The translations under genes were made by a program, and so were the position numbers. The notes below the pieces were generated by a model that saw nothing but the letters and a program-made list of their open reading frames with translations, did no database searches and was not told the DNA's origin. A DNA stretch of 64,000 nt from Streptomyces griseochromogenes. Its GTDB lineage: Bacteria > Actinomycetota > Actinomycetes > Streptomycetales > Streptomycetaceae. Shown in pieces: positions 28,711 to 38,143 of this stretch. The DNA is taken from positions 10,230,001-10,294,000 of the forward strand of contig NZ_CP016279.1 in the NCBI RefSeq assembly GCF_001542625.1, read 5' to 3'. How positions within the stretch are numbered: position 1 is the first letter of the stretch; each line of letters opens with the position of its first letter.

Positions 28711-30111
28711 ATGAACCACGTGGCAGGCGCGGACAGGGGGAGCGTTCGGGGCGGCGGTTCGGGTCGGGTCGGTGGGGCCGTCCGCGCGGTCGGGCGTGCC
28801 CTGCACTTTCCCGTGACCGGAACCGCGCGCGGGATCCGGAAGGCCACGCACGCCCATGGCGCCGGCGAGTCGGGGCTGGGGAAGCTGATCGAGCTGCACG
28901 CGGTCAACGGGGCCGGTGACGTCATGATCACCGTCGCCCTGGCCTCCACCGTGTTCTTCTCCGTGCCCACCGACGAGGCCCGGGGGCGCGTCGCGCTGTA
29001 TCTCGCCATCACCATGGCCCCCTTCACCCTCCTCGCCCCCGTCGTCGGCCCCCTCCTGGACCGGCTTCCGCACGGGCGGCGGGCCGCGATGGCCGCGGCG
29101 ATGCTGACCCGGGCCCTGCTCGCGCTGATCATCTCCGGGGCCGTGGCCGGCGGCGGTCTGGAGCTCTATCCGGCCGCGCTGGGGGTGCTGGTGGCTTCGA
29201 GGGCGTACGGGGTGGTGCGCAGCGCTGTCGTGCCGCGGCTGCTGCCGCCCCGGTTCTCCCTGGTCAAAGCCAATTCGCGGGTCACCCTCGCCGGGCTCCT
29301 GGCCACCGGTGTGGCCGCGCCGATCGGGGCGGGGCTGCATGCCGTCGGGGATCCCTGGCCGCTGTACGGCGCTTTCGTGATCTTCATTGCAGGGACGTTC
29401 CTGTCCTTCTCGCTGCCGCCCAAGGTGGACTCCGCCAAGGGCGAGGCCCGGGCCCTGCTCGCGGCCGACGAACAGCATCTGCACGGGCCGTACCGCAAGC
29501 AGGCCAGGCGGCCCGGGCTGCGCACGGTCGGGCCGGCCGTCACCCATGCCCTCGGAGCCAACGCCGCGCTGCGCTGTCTGTCCGGCTTCCTGATCTTCTT
29601 CCTCGCCTTCCTGCTGCGCGAGCACCCGCTGACCGGGGAGAGCGCGGCGGTCTCGCTGGGAATCGTGGGCGTGGCGGCGGGCGCCGGCAACGCGCTGGGC
29701 ACGGCCGTCGGCGCCTGGCTGAAAGCGAGGGCTCCGGAGATCATCATCGTGACCGTCGTCGCGGTGGTGCTCGGAACCGCGATCGTGGCCGCGCTGTTCT
29801 TCGGGGCCTTCCTCGTGGCCTGTCTGGCCGCCGTAGCCGGGTTCGGGCAGGCGCTGGCGAAGCTGTCCCTGGACGCGCTGATCCAGCGGGACGTGCCCGA
29901 GCTGGTGCGGACCTCGGCCTTCGCGCGCTCGGAGACGCTGTTGCAGATGGCGTGGGTGTTCGGCGGCGCGATCGGCATCGTGATGCCCCTCAACGGCGCC
30001 CTGGGACTGGTGGTCGCGGCGGCGATCGTGGCCGCCGGCTGGCTGACCACCCTGCGCGGACTGCTCGCCTCGGCGCGGCACGGCACCAGGCCGCGGGCGC
30101 GAGTGGCGTAA
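28711..30111 (+). CDS. MFS transporter
   Basis: 466 residues from ATG at 28711 (MNHVAGADRGSVRGGG); a GTG three codons on is an alternative. About 60 hydrophilic residues precede the first helix. There are ten to twelve hydrophobic segments with GPLLDRLPHGRRAAM as the loop 2-3 motif. The closing helices contain RSETLLQMAWVFGGAIGI. The substrate is unknown. It heads a run of plus-strand genes ending with mqnD, though the 62-bp gap to the lipoprotein gene leaves operon membership open. Confidence 0.85.
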   Translation: MNHVAGADRGSVRGGGSGRVGGAVRAVGRALHFPVTGTARGIRKATHAHGAGESGLGKLIELHAVNGAGDVMITVALASTVFFSVPTDEARGRVALYLAITMAPFTLLAPVVGPLLDRLPHGRRAAMAAAMLTRALLALIISGAVAGGGLELYPAALGVLVASRAYGVVRSAVVPRLLPPRFSLVKANSRVTLAGLLATGVAAPIGAGLHAVGDPWPLYGAFVIFIAGTFLSFSLPPKVDSAKGEARALLAADEQHLHGPYRKQARRPGLRTVGPAVTHALGANAALRCLSGFLIFFLAFLLREHPLTGESAAVSLGIVGVAAGAGNALGTAVGAWLKARAPEIIIVTVVAVVLGTAIVAALFFGAFLVACLAAVAGFGQALAKLSLDALIQRDVPELVRTSAFARSETLLQMAWVFGGAIGIVMPLNGALGLVVAAAIVAAGWLTTLRGLLASARHGTRPRARVA

Positions 30112-30173
30112 CGAACCGGGCACGCCGCACCCCACATGGGCGGACGGCTCCGGGTGCCCGATAGCCTTCGGCC

Positions 30174-30647
30174 ATGACCACGCTGCAATCCGTTGTGCGA
30201 CGCCGCCGCGCCGTCGCCGCCGCCGGCGCCGTTTCCGCCGGACTGCTCGTTCTGTCGGCATGCGAGAAGCCCACGCCCGTCGCGACGATCACCGTCGGCC
30301 GAAGCTCGGTCAACTCCGAGGCGCTCTGCTACAACGACGGCAAACCGCTGGACCAGAAGTCGCTCGCGAAGTGCGCCAAGAAGGCCGGCGACATCGAGTC
30401 GATCAAGGTGGACCCGGACCAGACAATCCGTGTCGGTGTCGACCCGAAGATCGCTGACGCGGGCTGGGTCCTGCTGGTGAACGGCCGCCAGTTCACCGAC
30501 GTGAGCAAGAAGACCTACACCACCGTCCCGGGCAGCGCGTTCTTCAACGTCCAGTACGGCACCCAGGGCGACACCAACACGGTCTCCATCCAGATGGGCC
30601 AGAGCCCGGCGAAGGGCCTGTGGTCCTTCAAGCTGAAGAAGGCCTGA
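30174..30647 (+). CDS. DUF2771 lipoprotein
   Basis: 157 residues. An Arg-rich start (VVRRRRAVAAAG) and a hydrophobic stretch end in the lipobox VLSAC near residue 30, so it should be lipidated and held on the outside of the membrane. The rest (ITVGRSSVNSEALCYNDGK, ending GLWSFKLKKA) matches DUF2771, an actinobacterial family of unknown function often found beside futalosine pathway genes. It overlaps the probable 5' end of mqnB. Confidence 0.85.
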   Translation: MTTLQSVVRRRRAVAAAGAVSAGLLVLSACEKPTPVATITVGRSSVNSEALCYNDGKPLDQKSLAKCAKKAGDIESIKVDPDQTIRVGVDPKIADAGWVLLVNGRQFTDVSKKTYTTVPGSAFFNVQYGTQGDTNTVSIQMGQSPAKGLWSFKLKKA

Positions 30648-31393
30648 TCACGCCTTCCGTACGCGCCCTCGTAGCCACCGCGGTCCCCGCCGAACGGGAC
30701 GCGGTGGCACAAGCGTTCCCCGGCGCGGGTGAGGCGATACGGCTGCCGGGGGCCCCGGAAGGCCCGGACCTCCCCGGGGTCTCGGTGGTCCGGACGGCCG
30801 CCGGGTACGACCTGCTGGCCGCCGGTGTCGGGCCCGCCCGCGCCGCCGCCTCCACCGCCACCGCGCTCACCGCCGCCGCCGTCGGCGGCGCCCCTTACGG
30901 CCTCGTCGTGTCCGTCGGGATCGGCGGTGGCTTCCAGCCCGGGGCGCCGCTCGGCTCGCTCGTCGTCGCCGACGCGATCACCGTGGCCGATCTGGGCGCC
31001 GAGAGCGCCGACGGCTTCCTCCCGGTCACCGAACTCGGCTTCGGAACCGTCACCCACCGCTCGCCCGCATCACTCGTACGAGCAGTGTCCGAGGCGGTCG
31101 GCGCGCGCGTCGGCACCATCCTCACCGTCTCCACCGTGACCGGCACCGCCGCCCGCGCCGCCGAGCTGCGCGCCCGCCACCCGCGGGCCCTCGCCGAGGG
31201 CATGGAGGGGTTCGGCGTGGCCGAGGCGGCAGCCGCGCACGGGGTGCCCGTGCTGGAGATCCGCGCCGTGTCCAACCCGGTCGGCCCGCGCGACCGAGCC
31301 GCCTGGCGCATCGGCGACGCCCTCGCCGCCCTCACCGAGGGCTTCGGGAAGCTCGCGCCCGCATTGGAGAGTTGGAACACCCATGACCAGTGA
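30620..31393 (+). CDS. mqnB: futalosine hydrolase
   Basis: The enzyme removes the base from futalosine in the futalosine route to menaquinone. It belongs to the nucleoside phosphorylase fold: VRALVATAVPAERDAV, then VSVGIGGGFQPGAPLGSLVVAD and AEGMEGFGVAEAAAAHGVPVLEIRAVSN with the catalytic Glu and purine-binding Glu. The start is uncertain: GTG at 30620 overlaps the DUF2771 gene by 28 bp, and a CTG at 30644, overlapping its stop codon, would give LITPSVRALV. The mqnD start overlaps its end by 11 bp, so the two are translationally coupled. Confidence 0.88.
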   Translation: MVLQAEEGLITPSVRALVATAVPAERDAVAQAFPGAGEAIRLPGAPEGPDLPGVSVVRTAAGYDLLAAGVGPARAAASTATALTAAAVGGAPYGLVVSVGIGGGFQPGAPLGSLVVADAITVADLGAESADGFLPVTELGFGTVTHRSPASLVRAVSEAVGARVGTILTVSTVTGTAARAAELRARHPRALAEGMEGFGVAEAAAAHGVPVLEIRAVSNPVGPRDRAAWRIGDALAALTEGFGKLAPALESWNTHDQ

Positions 31394-32231
31394 TGCGCTG
31401 CAGATCGCGTACTCCCCCTGCCCGAACGACACGTTCGTCTTCGACGCCCTCGCCCACGGCCGCATTCCCGGCGCGCCCGCGCTGGACGTGACCTTCGCCG
31501 ACATCGACATCACCAACGGCATGGCCGAGCGCGGCGAGTTCGACGTGCTGAAGGTGTCGTACGCCGTGCTGCCCTACGTCCTCGACGAGTACGCGCTGCT
31601 GCCGTGCGGCGGTGCGCTGGGGCGGGGGTGCGGGCCGCTCGTGCTCACGCGGGAGGCGGGTGCGGACCTGACGGGCCGTACGGTCGCGGTGCCGAGCGAG
31701 AAGTCGACCGCCTATCTGCTGTTCCGGCTGTGGGCGGCGGACACTCTGCCCGGAGCGGTCGGCGAGATCGTGGTCATGCCGTTCCACGAGATCATGCCGG
31801 CCGTGCGCGACGGCAAGGTGGACGCCGGGCTCGTCATCCACGAAGCCCGCTTCACCTACCAGGACTACGGGCTGCACAAGCTCGCCGACATGGGCGAGCA
31901 CTGGGAGCGCAGCACCGGGCTGCCGATCCCGCTGGGCGCGATCATCGCCAAGCGGTCGCTGGGGGCCCGGGCACTCGGTCTGCTCGCGGACTCCATCCGC
32001 GACTCCGTCCGGGCCGCCTGGGACGACCCGGAGGTCTCTCGGCCGTATGTCATGGAACACGCCCAGGAGATGGACCCGGCCGTCGCCGACCAGCACATCG
32101 GGCTGTACGTCAACGAGTTCACCGCCGGCCTCGGCGAGGACGGCTATGCGGCGGTCCGCGGGCTGCTCACACGTGCGGCGGCCGAGGGGCTGCTGCCGCC
32201 CCTCGGCCCGGATGCTCTCGCCTTCCCCTGA
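31383..32231 (+). CDS. mqnD: 1,4-dihydroxy-6-naphthoate synthase
   Basis: 282 residues. It acts after the cyclic dehypoxanthine futalosine step in the futalosine menaquinone pathway. Diagnostic parts are LQIAYSPCPNDTFVFDALAHG at the N-terminus, the domain hinge YAVLPYVLDEYALLPCGGALG and VDAGLVIHEARFTY, with the expected periplasmic-binding-like fold. It overlaps mqnB. The other genes of the route (mqnA, mqnC and others) are not in this window. It converges on the cold-shock gene, 6 bp away. Confidence 0.93.
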   Translation: MTSDALQIAYSPCPNDTFVFDALAHGRIPGAPALDVTFADIDITNGMAERGEFDVLKVSYAVLPYVLDEYALLPCGGALGRGCGPLVLTREAGADLTGRTVAVPSEKSTAYLLFRLWAADTLPGAVGEIVVMPFHEIMPAVRDGKVDAGLVIHEARFTYQDYGLHKLADMGEHWERSTGLPIPLGAIIAKRSLGARALGLLADSIRDSVRAAWDDPEVSRPYVMEHAQEMDPAVADQHIGLYVNEFTAGLGEDGYAAVRGLLTRAAAEGLLPPLGPDALAFP

Positions 32232-32237
32232 CCGGAC

Positions 32238-32621
32238 CTACACGTCCAGCTGGTCCGCGACCGCGCGCAGCAGGCCCGCGATCTTCTTGCCGGAGGCCTT
32301 CTCCGGGTAGCGGCCCTTCTCCAGCATCGGCGTGATGTTCTCGAGAAGGGTCGTCAGGTCCTGCACGATGGAAGCCAGCTCGTCCGGCTTCTTGCGCTGC
32401 GCGGCCGCGACCGACGGGGTCGGGTCGAGCACGGTCACGGAGAGCGCCTGATCACCGCGCTGACCGGCGACGACGCCGAACTCCACGCGCTGTCCCGGCT
32501 TGAGTGAATCGACTCCGGCGGGGAGAACCGAGGAATGGACGAAGACGTCACCGCCGTCGTCGCGGGAGAGAAAGCCGAAGCCCTTCTCGCTGTTGAACCA
32601 CTTGACCTTGCCGGTAGGCAC
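32238..32621 (-). CDS. cold-shock domain protein with C-terminal extension
   Basis: 127 residues from a GTG start ([17 protein letters not shown]). RNP1 is KGFGFL and RNP2 is VFVHSS, so the oligonucleotide-binding face is intact. Unlike the 68-residue CspA at 61.5 kb, it has about 60 extra residues ([27 protein letters not shown]), probably helical. The role should be binding single-stranded RNA or DNA. It is divergent from the small membrane protein gene. Confidence 0.92.
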   Translation of the reverse strand: MPTGKVKWFNSEKGFGFLSRDDGGDVFVHSSVLPAGVDSLKPGQRVEFGVVAGQRGDQALSVTVLDPTPSVAAAQRKKPDELASIVQDLTTLLENITPMLEKGRYPEKASGKKIAGLLRAVADQLDV

Positions 32622-32796
32622 GTCTGTCCTCGTCCTCGTACTCGTTGGGAAAACTACTTCGGAAACGGCTCTTGATAGCACTAGAGCGGGTCGCCCATGA
32701 CCCGCCGCTACCAAGCGCTACCAAGGCTAATGGTCTTCGGGCGGGTGACAAGACGTCCCCCGGTTGTTCTCTCGCGCAGGGAACTACCCTGGTCCG

Positions 32797-33060
32797 GTGC
32801 GTGACAAAACCCAAACGAATTCCGCCGGGCCCGGTGACCGACTGATCCGAGCCGGAGCGGTGCTGTTCTTCATCGGGGCCGTGGCCACCCTGGTCACCGT
32901 GGTCCCGCTGTTCCTCGGCGCGAAGCCTTTTCCGACGTACATGTACGGGCTGAGCATGCTCATGGCCGTCGGGTTCCTCGTGGCCGGAGCGGGAGTACTG
33001 CGCTCGATCGCCGCGGGGCGGCGTCAGGCACGCTCGGCCGCGCCGGGCGCCTCGCGGTAA
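32797..33060 (+). CDS. small membrane protein, two helices
   Basis: 87 residues from GTG (VRDKTQTNSAGPGDRL). Hydrophobic helices are at about 18-40 (AVLFFIGAVATLVTVVPLFL) and 48-67 (MYGLSMLMAVGFLVAGAGV), with a basic C-terminus. The family is not recognised with certainty. Its 3' end overlaps the convergent HAD gene by 37 bp. Confidence 0.75.
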   Translation: MRDKTQTNSAGPGDRLIRAGAVLFFIGAVATLVTVVPLFLGAKPFPTYMYGLSMLMAVGFLVAGAGVLRSIAAGRRQARSAAPGASR

Positions 33061-33653
33061 CCGGCCAGCCAGGCCGGGAAGGCGGTGAGGTCGTCGAGTA
33101 CGACGTCCGCGCCTGCGGCACGCAGTTCCTCCGCGTCGCAGGGGCCGGTGGCCACGGCCACGGGCAGTGCGCCGGCCGCGCGCGCCCCGCGTACGTCCCC
33201 GACGTGGTCGCCCACATAGACGCTCGCGCCGTACTCGCGCAGCGCCTCCGCCTTCTGCTCGGCCCACAGGTCGCCGACGACCACGTCGGGCTCCAGGCCC
33301 AGGTGGGCGAGGTGCAGCTTGGCGTTCGGCTCGTACTTCGCGGTGACCACCATCGTCCGGCCGCCGGCCGCGCGCACCGCCTCGATCGCCTCCCTCGCGC
33401 CTGCCATGGCGGGGGTCGCGGCGACGGCGATCGACGGGTACATCTCCCGGTACAGGTCGGCCATCGCGGGAATCCTCTCGGCCGGGAACCAGTTGACCAG
33501 CTCCTCCGCGAGCGGGGGTCCCAGGCGGGTCACCGCGAGGTCGGCGTCGATGTAGGTCCCGGTCCGCTCCGCCAGGGCGAGGTAGCAGGCGTGGATGCCC
33601 GGGCGGGAGTCGATGAGGGTCATGTCTAGGTCGAAGCCGATGGTGAGGGACAT
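33024..33653 (-). CDS. HAD-family hydrolase
   Basis: 209 residues from ATG at 33653; ATG at 33662 is also possible. Motif I is GFDLDMTLIDS with nucleophile Asp and acid/base Asp. Motif II is MVVTAKY, and VYVGDHVGDVRGARAAGA is motif IV. The helical cap (GIHACYLALAERTG onward) places it among phosphoglycolate-phosphatase-like enzymes. The substrate is unknown. It overlaps the convergent membrane protein gene by 37 bp. Confidence 0.87.
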   Translation of the reverse strand: MSLTIGFDLDMTLIDSRPGIHACYLALAERTGTYIDADLAVTRLGPPLAEELVNWFPAERIPAMADLYREMYPSIAVAATPAMAGAREAIEAVRAAGGRTMVVTAKYEPNAKLHLAHLGLEPDVVVGDLWAEQKAEALREYGASVYVGDHVGDVRGARAAGALPVAVATGPCDAEELRAAGADVVLDDLTAFPAWLAGYREAPGAAERA

Positions 33654-33874
33654 GGCCGCCATTGTGCCGCGCGGCGTCAAGGGCCATCACCCCGGCCTCC
33701 GGCCGCGTTCCGCCTCCCACCCGCACCACCCGTACAACGCTCACCACCGGGTGCGGGTGGCCCCCGCGGGGCTGATCCCCCGACGGCAAGTGCGGGCAGT
33801 TCCGGTGGAGTCGGGGTGTTGTGGGAGTGCCGGCGGGTTCGGTGAGGTCGGATCGTTGTCGGGCGGCGTCGGCG

Positions 33875-34942
33875 TCATCGCTTGCGTTGGGAGCGCCAGA
33901 GCAGGAACAGGGCCGAGGCCACGGCCGCGCCGCGGAGTACCCAGGGCCAGGTCCCGGCCACGGCGTCGTTCATGTGGCCCTGGGCGATGGGAGAGCCCCA
34001 GCGGCCGCTGCTGCGGCCCCACAGCCAGACCAGGCCGGACGCGACCGCGAGACCGGGTACGCCCAGTACCGCCCACTTGGTCTCGACGGGGGTCAGCCGG
34101 CGGGAGGTGTAGGCGATCAGCCAGCCCGCCCCCAGCGCGACCAGGTTGTCGAGCACGGCGCCGGCGACCAGCGCCGCGGCCGCCAGCAGGAGGAGGGGGT
34201 TGGACCAGCCGGCGGCTGGGCCGGGGAGGAGACGGCGGGCGGGGCGGGCCGCAGGAGCCGGCGGGGCCGGTGGCGGGGTGCGGCGGGCGAACAGGCGGCG
34301 GCGAAGGGTGCGCGGCCGGGCTGCGGGCTGCTGGTCCGCGGCCTTCGCCGGCTCCTCGGGGGTGCCCTCCGCCTCCTCCGGCTCCTTCCGCGGCTGTTTG
34401 AGCAGGTCGGGGATCTCCACCCCGCCGACGAAACCCGGTACGAGGTCGTCACCGCCCGCCGGTCCGAACGGACTGTCCTGTACCCGCCACCAGTCGGGCT
34501 GCATCGCGCTGTCCCCGAGTTCGTGCGCGGCGGCGAGATGCGGCGGGGACGGTGCGGAGCGCGGGGCGGGCCGCTCGGGCTCGGCGGGGCGTGGCCGGGG
34601 GACGATCCTGCGCAGCCCCTTGGGCCGTTCCTCCCCGTCCGGCGTATCCCGCGTGCCGCGGCTGTCCGTCCCCCGGTGGACGGGCACGGCGGCGGACGGC
34701 GGCTGAGGCCGGCCCGCACCGCCCGCCGCCTCGACCACCTCGTTCGGCGTGCCCAGCCGGTCCAGGATGCGGCGCACGGCGGCGGGACTGTCCGCCGTCG
34801 CCTTGGCCCGCTCCCGGTCGATCTCGTTCCGCAGCTCCGACACCAGCCGCATCCGCACGGCCGACGGCAGCTGCCGCTGGTGAGCGACATCGCCGACGCG
34901 GCTCAGATACTCGTAGACGACCTGGTCGCTTTCGATCCCCAC
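33875..34942 (-). CDS. membrane protein with N-terminal helical domain and Pro-rich linker
   Basis: 355 residues from GTG at 34942 with GGAGGGG upstream. The first 75 residues (VVYEYLSRVGDVAHQRQLP through LDRLGTPNEVVEAAGG) resemble the HAAS domain. A long Pro/Arg-rich stretch (about 80-235) follows, then four or five hydrophobic helices from WSNPLLLLAAAALVAGAVL onward and a basic end. It may be a sensor-like membrane protein; the partner is unknown. It is divergent from the helicase-associated gene. Confidence 0.72.
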   Translation of the reverse strand: MGIESDQVVYEYLSRVGDVAHQRQLPSAVRMRLVSELRNEIDRERAKATADSPAAVRRILDRLGTPNEVVEAAGGAGRPQPPSAAVPVHRGTDSRGTRDTPDGEERPKGLRRIVPRPRPAEPERPAPRSAPSPPHLAAAHELGDSAMQPDWWRVQDSPFGPAGGDDLVPGFVGGVEIPDLLKQPRKEPEEAEGTPEEPAKAADQQPAARPRTLRRRLFARRTPPPAPPAPAARPARRLLPGPAAGWSNPLLLLAAAALVAGAVLDNLVALGAGWLIAYTSRRLTPVETKWAVLGVPGLAVASGLVWLWGRSSGRWGSPIAQGHMNDAVAGTWPWVLRGAAVASALFLLWRSQRKR

Positions 34943-35046
34943 GCAGCCCCTCCGGGGTGACACCGATGAACCCCGCTGAGGACGGTACCGCTTCTTCCCT
35001 CTCGCCCGGAGCCGCTGCGCCCGCCCGGTCGGCTACCGTTGGCCGG

Positions 35047-37620
35047 ATGAGCCCCGAGGCCCACTCAGCCCCCCGGTCCCTCGCCGAGTCGCTCCGCATG
35101 AGGGACGACGCCTCGCTGGCCGCGCTGCTGCGCAGCCGACCCGATCTCATCACCCCCGTCCCCACCGACCTCACCCAGCTGGCGACCCGCGCCGGCACCC
35201 GCGCCTCGGTCCTGCGCGCGCTGGAGCGGCTGGACGCCTTCGCGCTGCAGACCGCGGAGGCGCTTGCCGTGGCCCCGGACCCGGCGTCGTACAGCGAACT
35301 CCTCGGGCTGATGGCGGGGGACGCCGGGGACGAGACCGTGGCCGCCGCGCTGCCCCGCGCCGTCGCCACCCTGCGCGAACAGGCCCTGGTATGGGGCGAC
35401 GACGAGCGGCTGCGCCTGGTGCGGACGGCACGGGAGCTGCTCGCGCCGTCCCCGCAGCACCCCTCGCCGACCGGCCTCGGCCCGACCGTGCAGGAGGCCG
35501 GCTCGGGCATGTCCCCGGGGCGGTTCCAGGAGATCGTCACCGCCGCCGGGCTGGGCTCGACCCATGACTCGGTCTCGGCGGTGGCCGCGCTCACCTCGCT
35601 GTTCACCGACCGCACGAAGATGACCGCGCTGCTCGCCGAAGCCCCCGAGGCCTCCCGCGAGGTGCTGTCGCGGCTGGTGTGGGGGCCGCCGTACGGGCAG
35701 GTCACCCCGGACCCGGCCGCCCATCTGCGCTGGCTGCTGGACCGCGGCCTGCTGCTGCCGACCGGCCCGGGCACGGTCGTCCTGCCCCGCGAGGTGGCCC
35801 TGCATCTGCGCGAGGGCCACGCCCACCGCGCGCCCGAGCCGCTGCCGCCGGCCGTCGAACCGGCCGCCACGCACGCTCCCCAGGTGGTGGACGCCACCGC
35901 GGCCGGGCAGGCGTACACCTCGCTGGCCACCGTCGAGGAACTGCTGAAGGACTGGGACGAGGGCGGTCCCGCCGTGCTGCGGGCCGGCGGGCTGAGCGTG
36001 CGGGACCTGAAGCGGACCGCCGTCGCCCTGGACGTGCCGGAACCGGTCGCCGCCTTCTGGGTCGAGCTGGCGTACGCGGCGGGACTGCTGGCCTCCGACG
36101 GCGAGGCCGACGAGCGGTACGCGGCCACCCCCGCCTACGACGAGTGGCTGGAGCGGCCCCCCGCCGAGCGCTGGGCGCGGCTCGCCGAGGCCTGGCTCAC
36201 GGCCACCCGCACGCCGGGGGTGGTCGGCGGGCGGGACCCGAAGGACCGCGCGCTGTCCGCGCTGGGACCCGGACTCGACCGGTCCGCCGCGCCCGAGGTA
36301 CGGCACCGGGTGCTGATCCTGCTGGCCGGCCTGCCGCAGGGCACCGCCCCGACCGCCGAGTCGGTGCTGGCCCGGCTGCGCTGGGAACGGCCGCTGCGCG
36401 GTCAGCAGGGAGAGGGCGGCGACGACGATCTGCGCTCCCGGCTGGCCCGCTGGACCCTCTCGGAGGCGGAACTGCTCGGCGTCACCGGGCGCGGGGCGCT
36501 GTCCGCGCACGGGCGGGCACTGCTCGGCGCCACCCCCGCGGCCGCGTCGGCGGCTTCGTCGGCATCGGCAGCCGACGCGGCGGGCTCCGGCTCCCCGAAG
36601 ACCTCCGGTCCCGGTGACAAGCTCCCCGTCCACCACCGCCCGGCCGCGCACGCCGAGCCCCACTCCCCCGTGGAACGGGCCGTCGCCTCCGCCGCCGCTG
36701 CCCGTCTTCTCGCGCCCCTGCTGCCCGAACCGCTGGACCACGTGTTGTTGCAGGCCGACCTGACGGCGGTGGCCCCCGGCCCGCTGCGGCGTCCCCTCGC
36801 CGCCATGCTGGATGTCCTCGCGGACGTCGAGTCCAAGGGCGGCGCGACCGTCTACCGCTTCACCCCGGCCTCGGTCCGGCGCGCCCTGGACGCCGGCCGT
36901 ACCGCCGCCGACCTGCACGCCTTCCTCACCGAGCACTCCCGTACGCCGGTCCCGCAGCCGCTGGCGTACCTGATCGACGACGTGGCCCGCAAGCACGGCC
37001 ATCTGCGGGTGGGCGCGGCCTCGGCGTATGTGCGCTGCGACGACGACGCCCTGCTGAACGAGATCCTCGCCGACAAGCGGGCGGCCGCCCTGCGGCTGCG
37101 CCGCCTCGCCCCGACCGTGCTGGCCGCCCAGTCGGACCCGGGCTCGCTGCTGGAGGGCCTGCGCGCGATGGGCTACGCGCCCGCCGCCGAGTCGGCGGAA
37201 GGCGATGTGCTGATCACCCGCGCCGACGCCCGCCGCACCCCGCCGCGCACCGCGCCCGAGCCGGTGCCGGACGGGCCGCCGCCGCCCGATGCCACGCTCC
37301 TGTCGGCCGCGATCCGCGCGATCCGGGCGGGCGACCTGGCCGCCACCACCCCGCGCAAGACGGCCGGGGCGCCGCTGGCGGGCGGCGAGCTGCCGCGTAC
37401 GTCCTCCGCCGAGACCCTGGCCACCATGCAGGCCGCCGTGCTGACCGGCGGCTCCCTGTGGATCGGCTACGTCAACGCCGAGGGCTCCGCCAGCCAGCGG
37501 GTCATCGCCCCGATCCGTGTCGAGGGCGGCTTCGTGACGGCGTACGACCACACGGCCGACGAGGTGCGGACGTATCCGCTGCACCGGATCACCGGAGTCG
37601 CGGAGCTGGCGGACGACTGA
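35047..37620 (+). CDS. helicase-associated protein, XPB partner type
   Basis: 857 residues from ATG (MSPEAHSAPRSLAESLRM). It is soluble and Ala/Leu-rich, with winged-helix-like stretches, and ends with a domain containing LWIGYVNAEGSASQRVIAPIRVEGG, typical of the helicase-associated (WYL-like) module. No Walker motif is present. In mycobacteria and streptomycetes a gene of this type stands beside the XPB/Ercc3 helicase. Here XPB begins 523 bp downstream with an opposite-strand gene between. A role in DNA repair or transcription-coupled processes is inferred from that pairing. Confidence 0.8.
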   Translation: MSPEAHSAPRSLAESLRMRDDASLAALLRSRPDLITPVPTDLTQLATRAGTRASVLRALERLDAFALQTAEALAVAPDPASYSELLGLMAGDAGDETVAAALPRAVATLREQALVWGDDERLRLVRTARELLAPSPQHPSPTGLGPTVQEAGSGMSPGRFQEIVTAAGLGSTHDSVSAVAALTSLFTDRTKMTALLAEAPEASREVLSRLVWGPPYGQVTPDPAAHLRWLLDRGLLLPTGPGTVVLPREVALHLREGHAHRAPEPLPPAVEPAATHAPQVVDATAAGQAYTSLATVEELLKDWDEGGPAVLRAGGLSVRDLKRTAVALDVPEPVAAFWVELAYAAGLLASDGEADERYAATPAYDEWLERPPAERWARLAEAWLTATRTPGVVGGRDPKDRALSALGPGLDRSAAPEVRHRVLILLAGLPQGTAPTAESVLARLRWERPLRGQQGEGGDDDLRSRLARWTLSEAELLGVTGRGALSAHGRALLGATPAAASAASSASAADAAGSGSPKTSGPGDKLPVHHRPAAHAEPHSPVERAVASAAAARLLAPLLPEPLDHVLLQADLTAVAPGPLRRPLAAMLDVLADVESKGGATVYRFTPASVRRALDAGRTAADLHAFLTEHSRTPVPQPLAYLIDDVARKHGHLRVGAASAYVRCDDDALLNEILADKRAAALRLRRLAPTVLAAQSDPGSLLEGLRAMGYAPAAESAEGDVLITRADARRTPPRTAPEPVPDGPPPPDATLLSAAIRAIRAGDLAATTPRKTAGAPLAGGELPRTSSAETLATMQAAVLTGGSLWIGYVNAEGSASQRVIAPIRVEGGFVTAYDHTADEVRTYPLHRITGVAELADD

Positions 37621-37638
37621 GGCGTGGGGCGGGCCCGG

Positions 37639-38067
37639 TCAGCAGTCCCTGACGGGAGCGTCCGCGGGCAGGCCGAAGTGCCTGCGGGCGTCGGCCTCCA
37701 GTTCGGTGGACGGCGCCCGGTCCGCGGGGCCGGGCTCCCCGAAGAGACTGAAGTGGTCCTCCACCCACTGCGCGTTCCCCGCGCCGTCCGGCGCCTCCTC
37801 CCGCGACACCACGCGATAGCCGTCGCGCGCGCCCGGGTCCCGCGCCAACCGCACCACCTGCGGGACCTCGTCGCCGGAGCACTCCACCAGAGCGCCCTTG
37901 CGCTCCCCGTACTCCCGGCACGAGGTGGTCACGCCCGCCCGGACGACACCGTCGTGCTCGTCGAGGTCACGTGCCTCGGCCCGGACATCGCCCCGCCTTC
38001 CTCCCCGGGGGGGGAGAGATCGCACCCGCGCCGCTCCCGCGGATCGAGACCCGTGACGGGGGCCCAT
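37639..38067 (-). CDS. hypothetical protein, N-terminus uncertain
   Basis: Up to 142 residues. From about residue 28 the translation is protein-like: ARDLDEHDGVVRAGVTTSC, CSGDEVPQVVRLARDPGARDGYRVV and HFSLFGEPGP, with three Cys in all. The N-terminal 27 residues are Arg-rich and cross a run of eight G at about 38008-38015, so a slipped reading frame or a later start is possible. No signal peptide is seen in this frame. It lies antisense between the helicase-associated gene and xpb. Confidence 0.5.
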   Translation of the reverse strand: MGPRHGSRSAGAARVRSLPPRGGRRGDVRAEARDLDEHDGVVRAGVTTSCREYGERKGALVECSGDEVPQVVRLARDPGARDGYRVVSREEAPDGAGNAQWVEDHFSLFGEPGPADRAPSTELEADARRHFGLPADAPVRDC

Positions 38068-38143
38068 GGTTGCGACGTCCCGCCGTGATCATCCGCCGGT
38101 AGGGCACACTGGAGATTTGGCCGTGCGGAAGGGAAGTGCGTAG

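Noticed and set aside
33654..33874. Possible small gene between the HAD gene and the membrane protein gene
   Set aside because: No frame has a ribosome binding site or protein-like composition.
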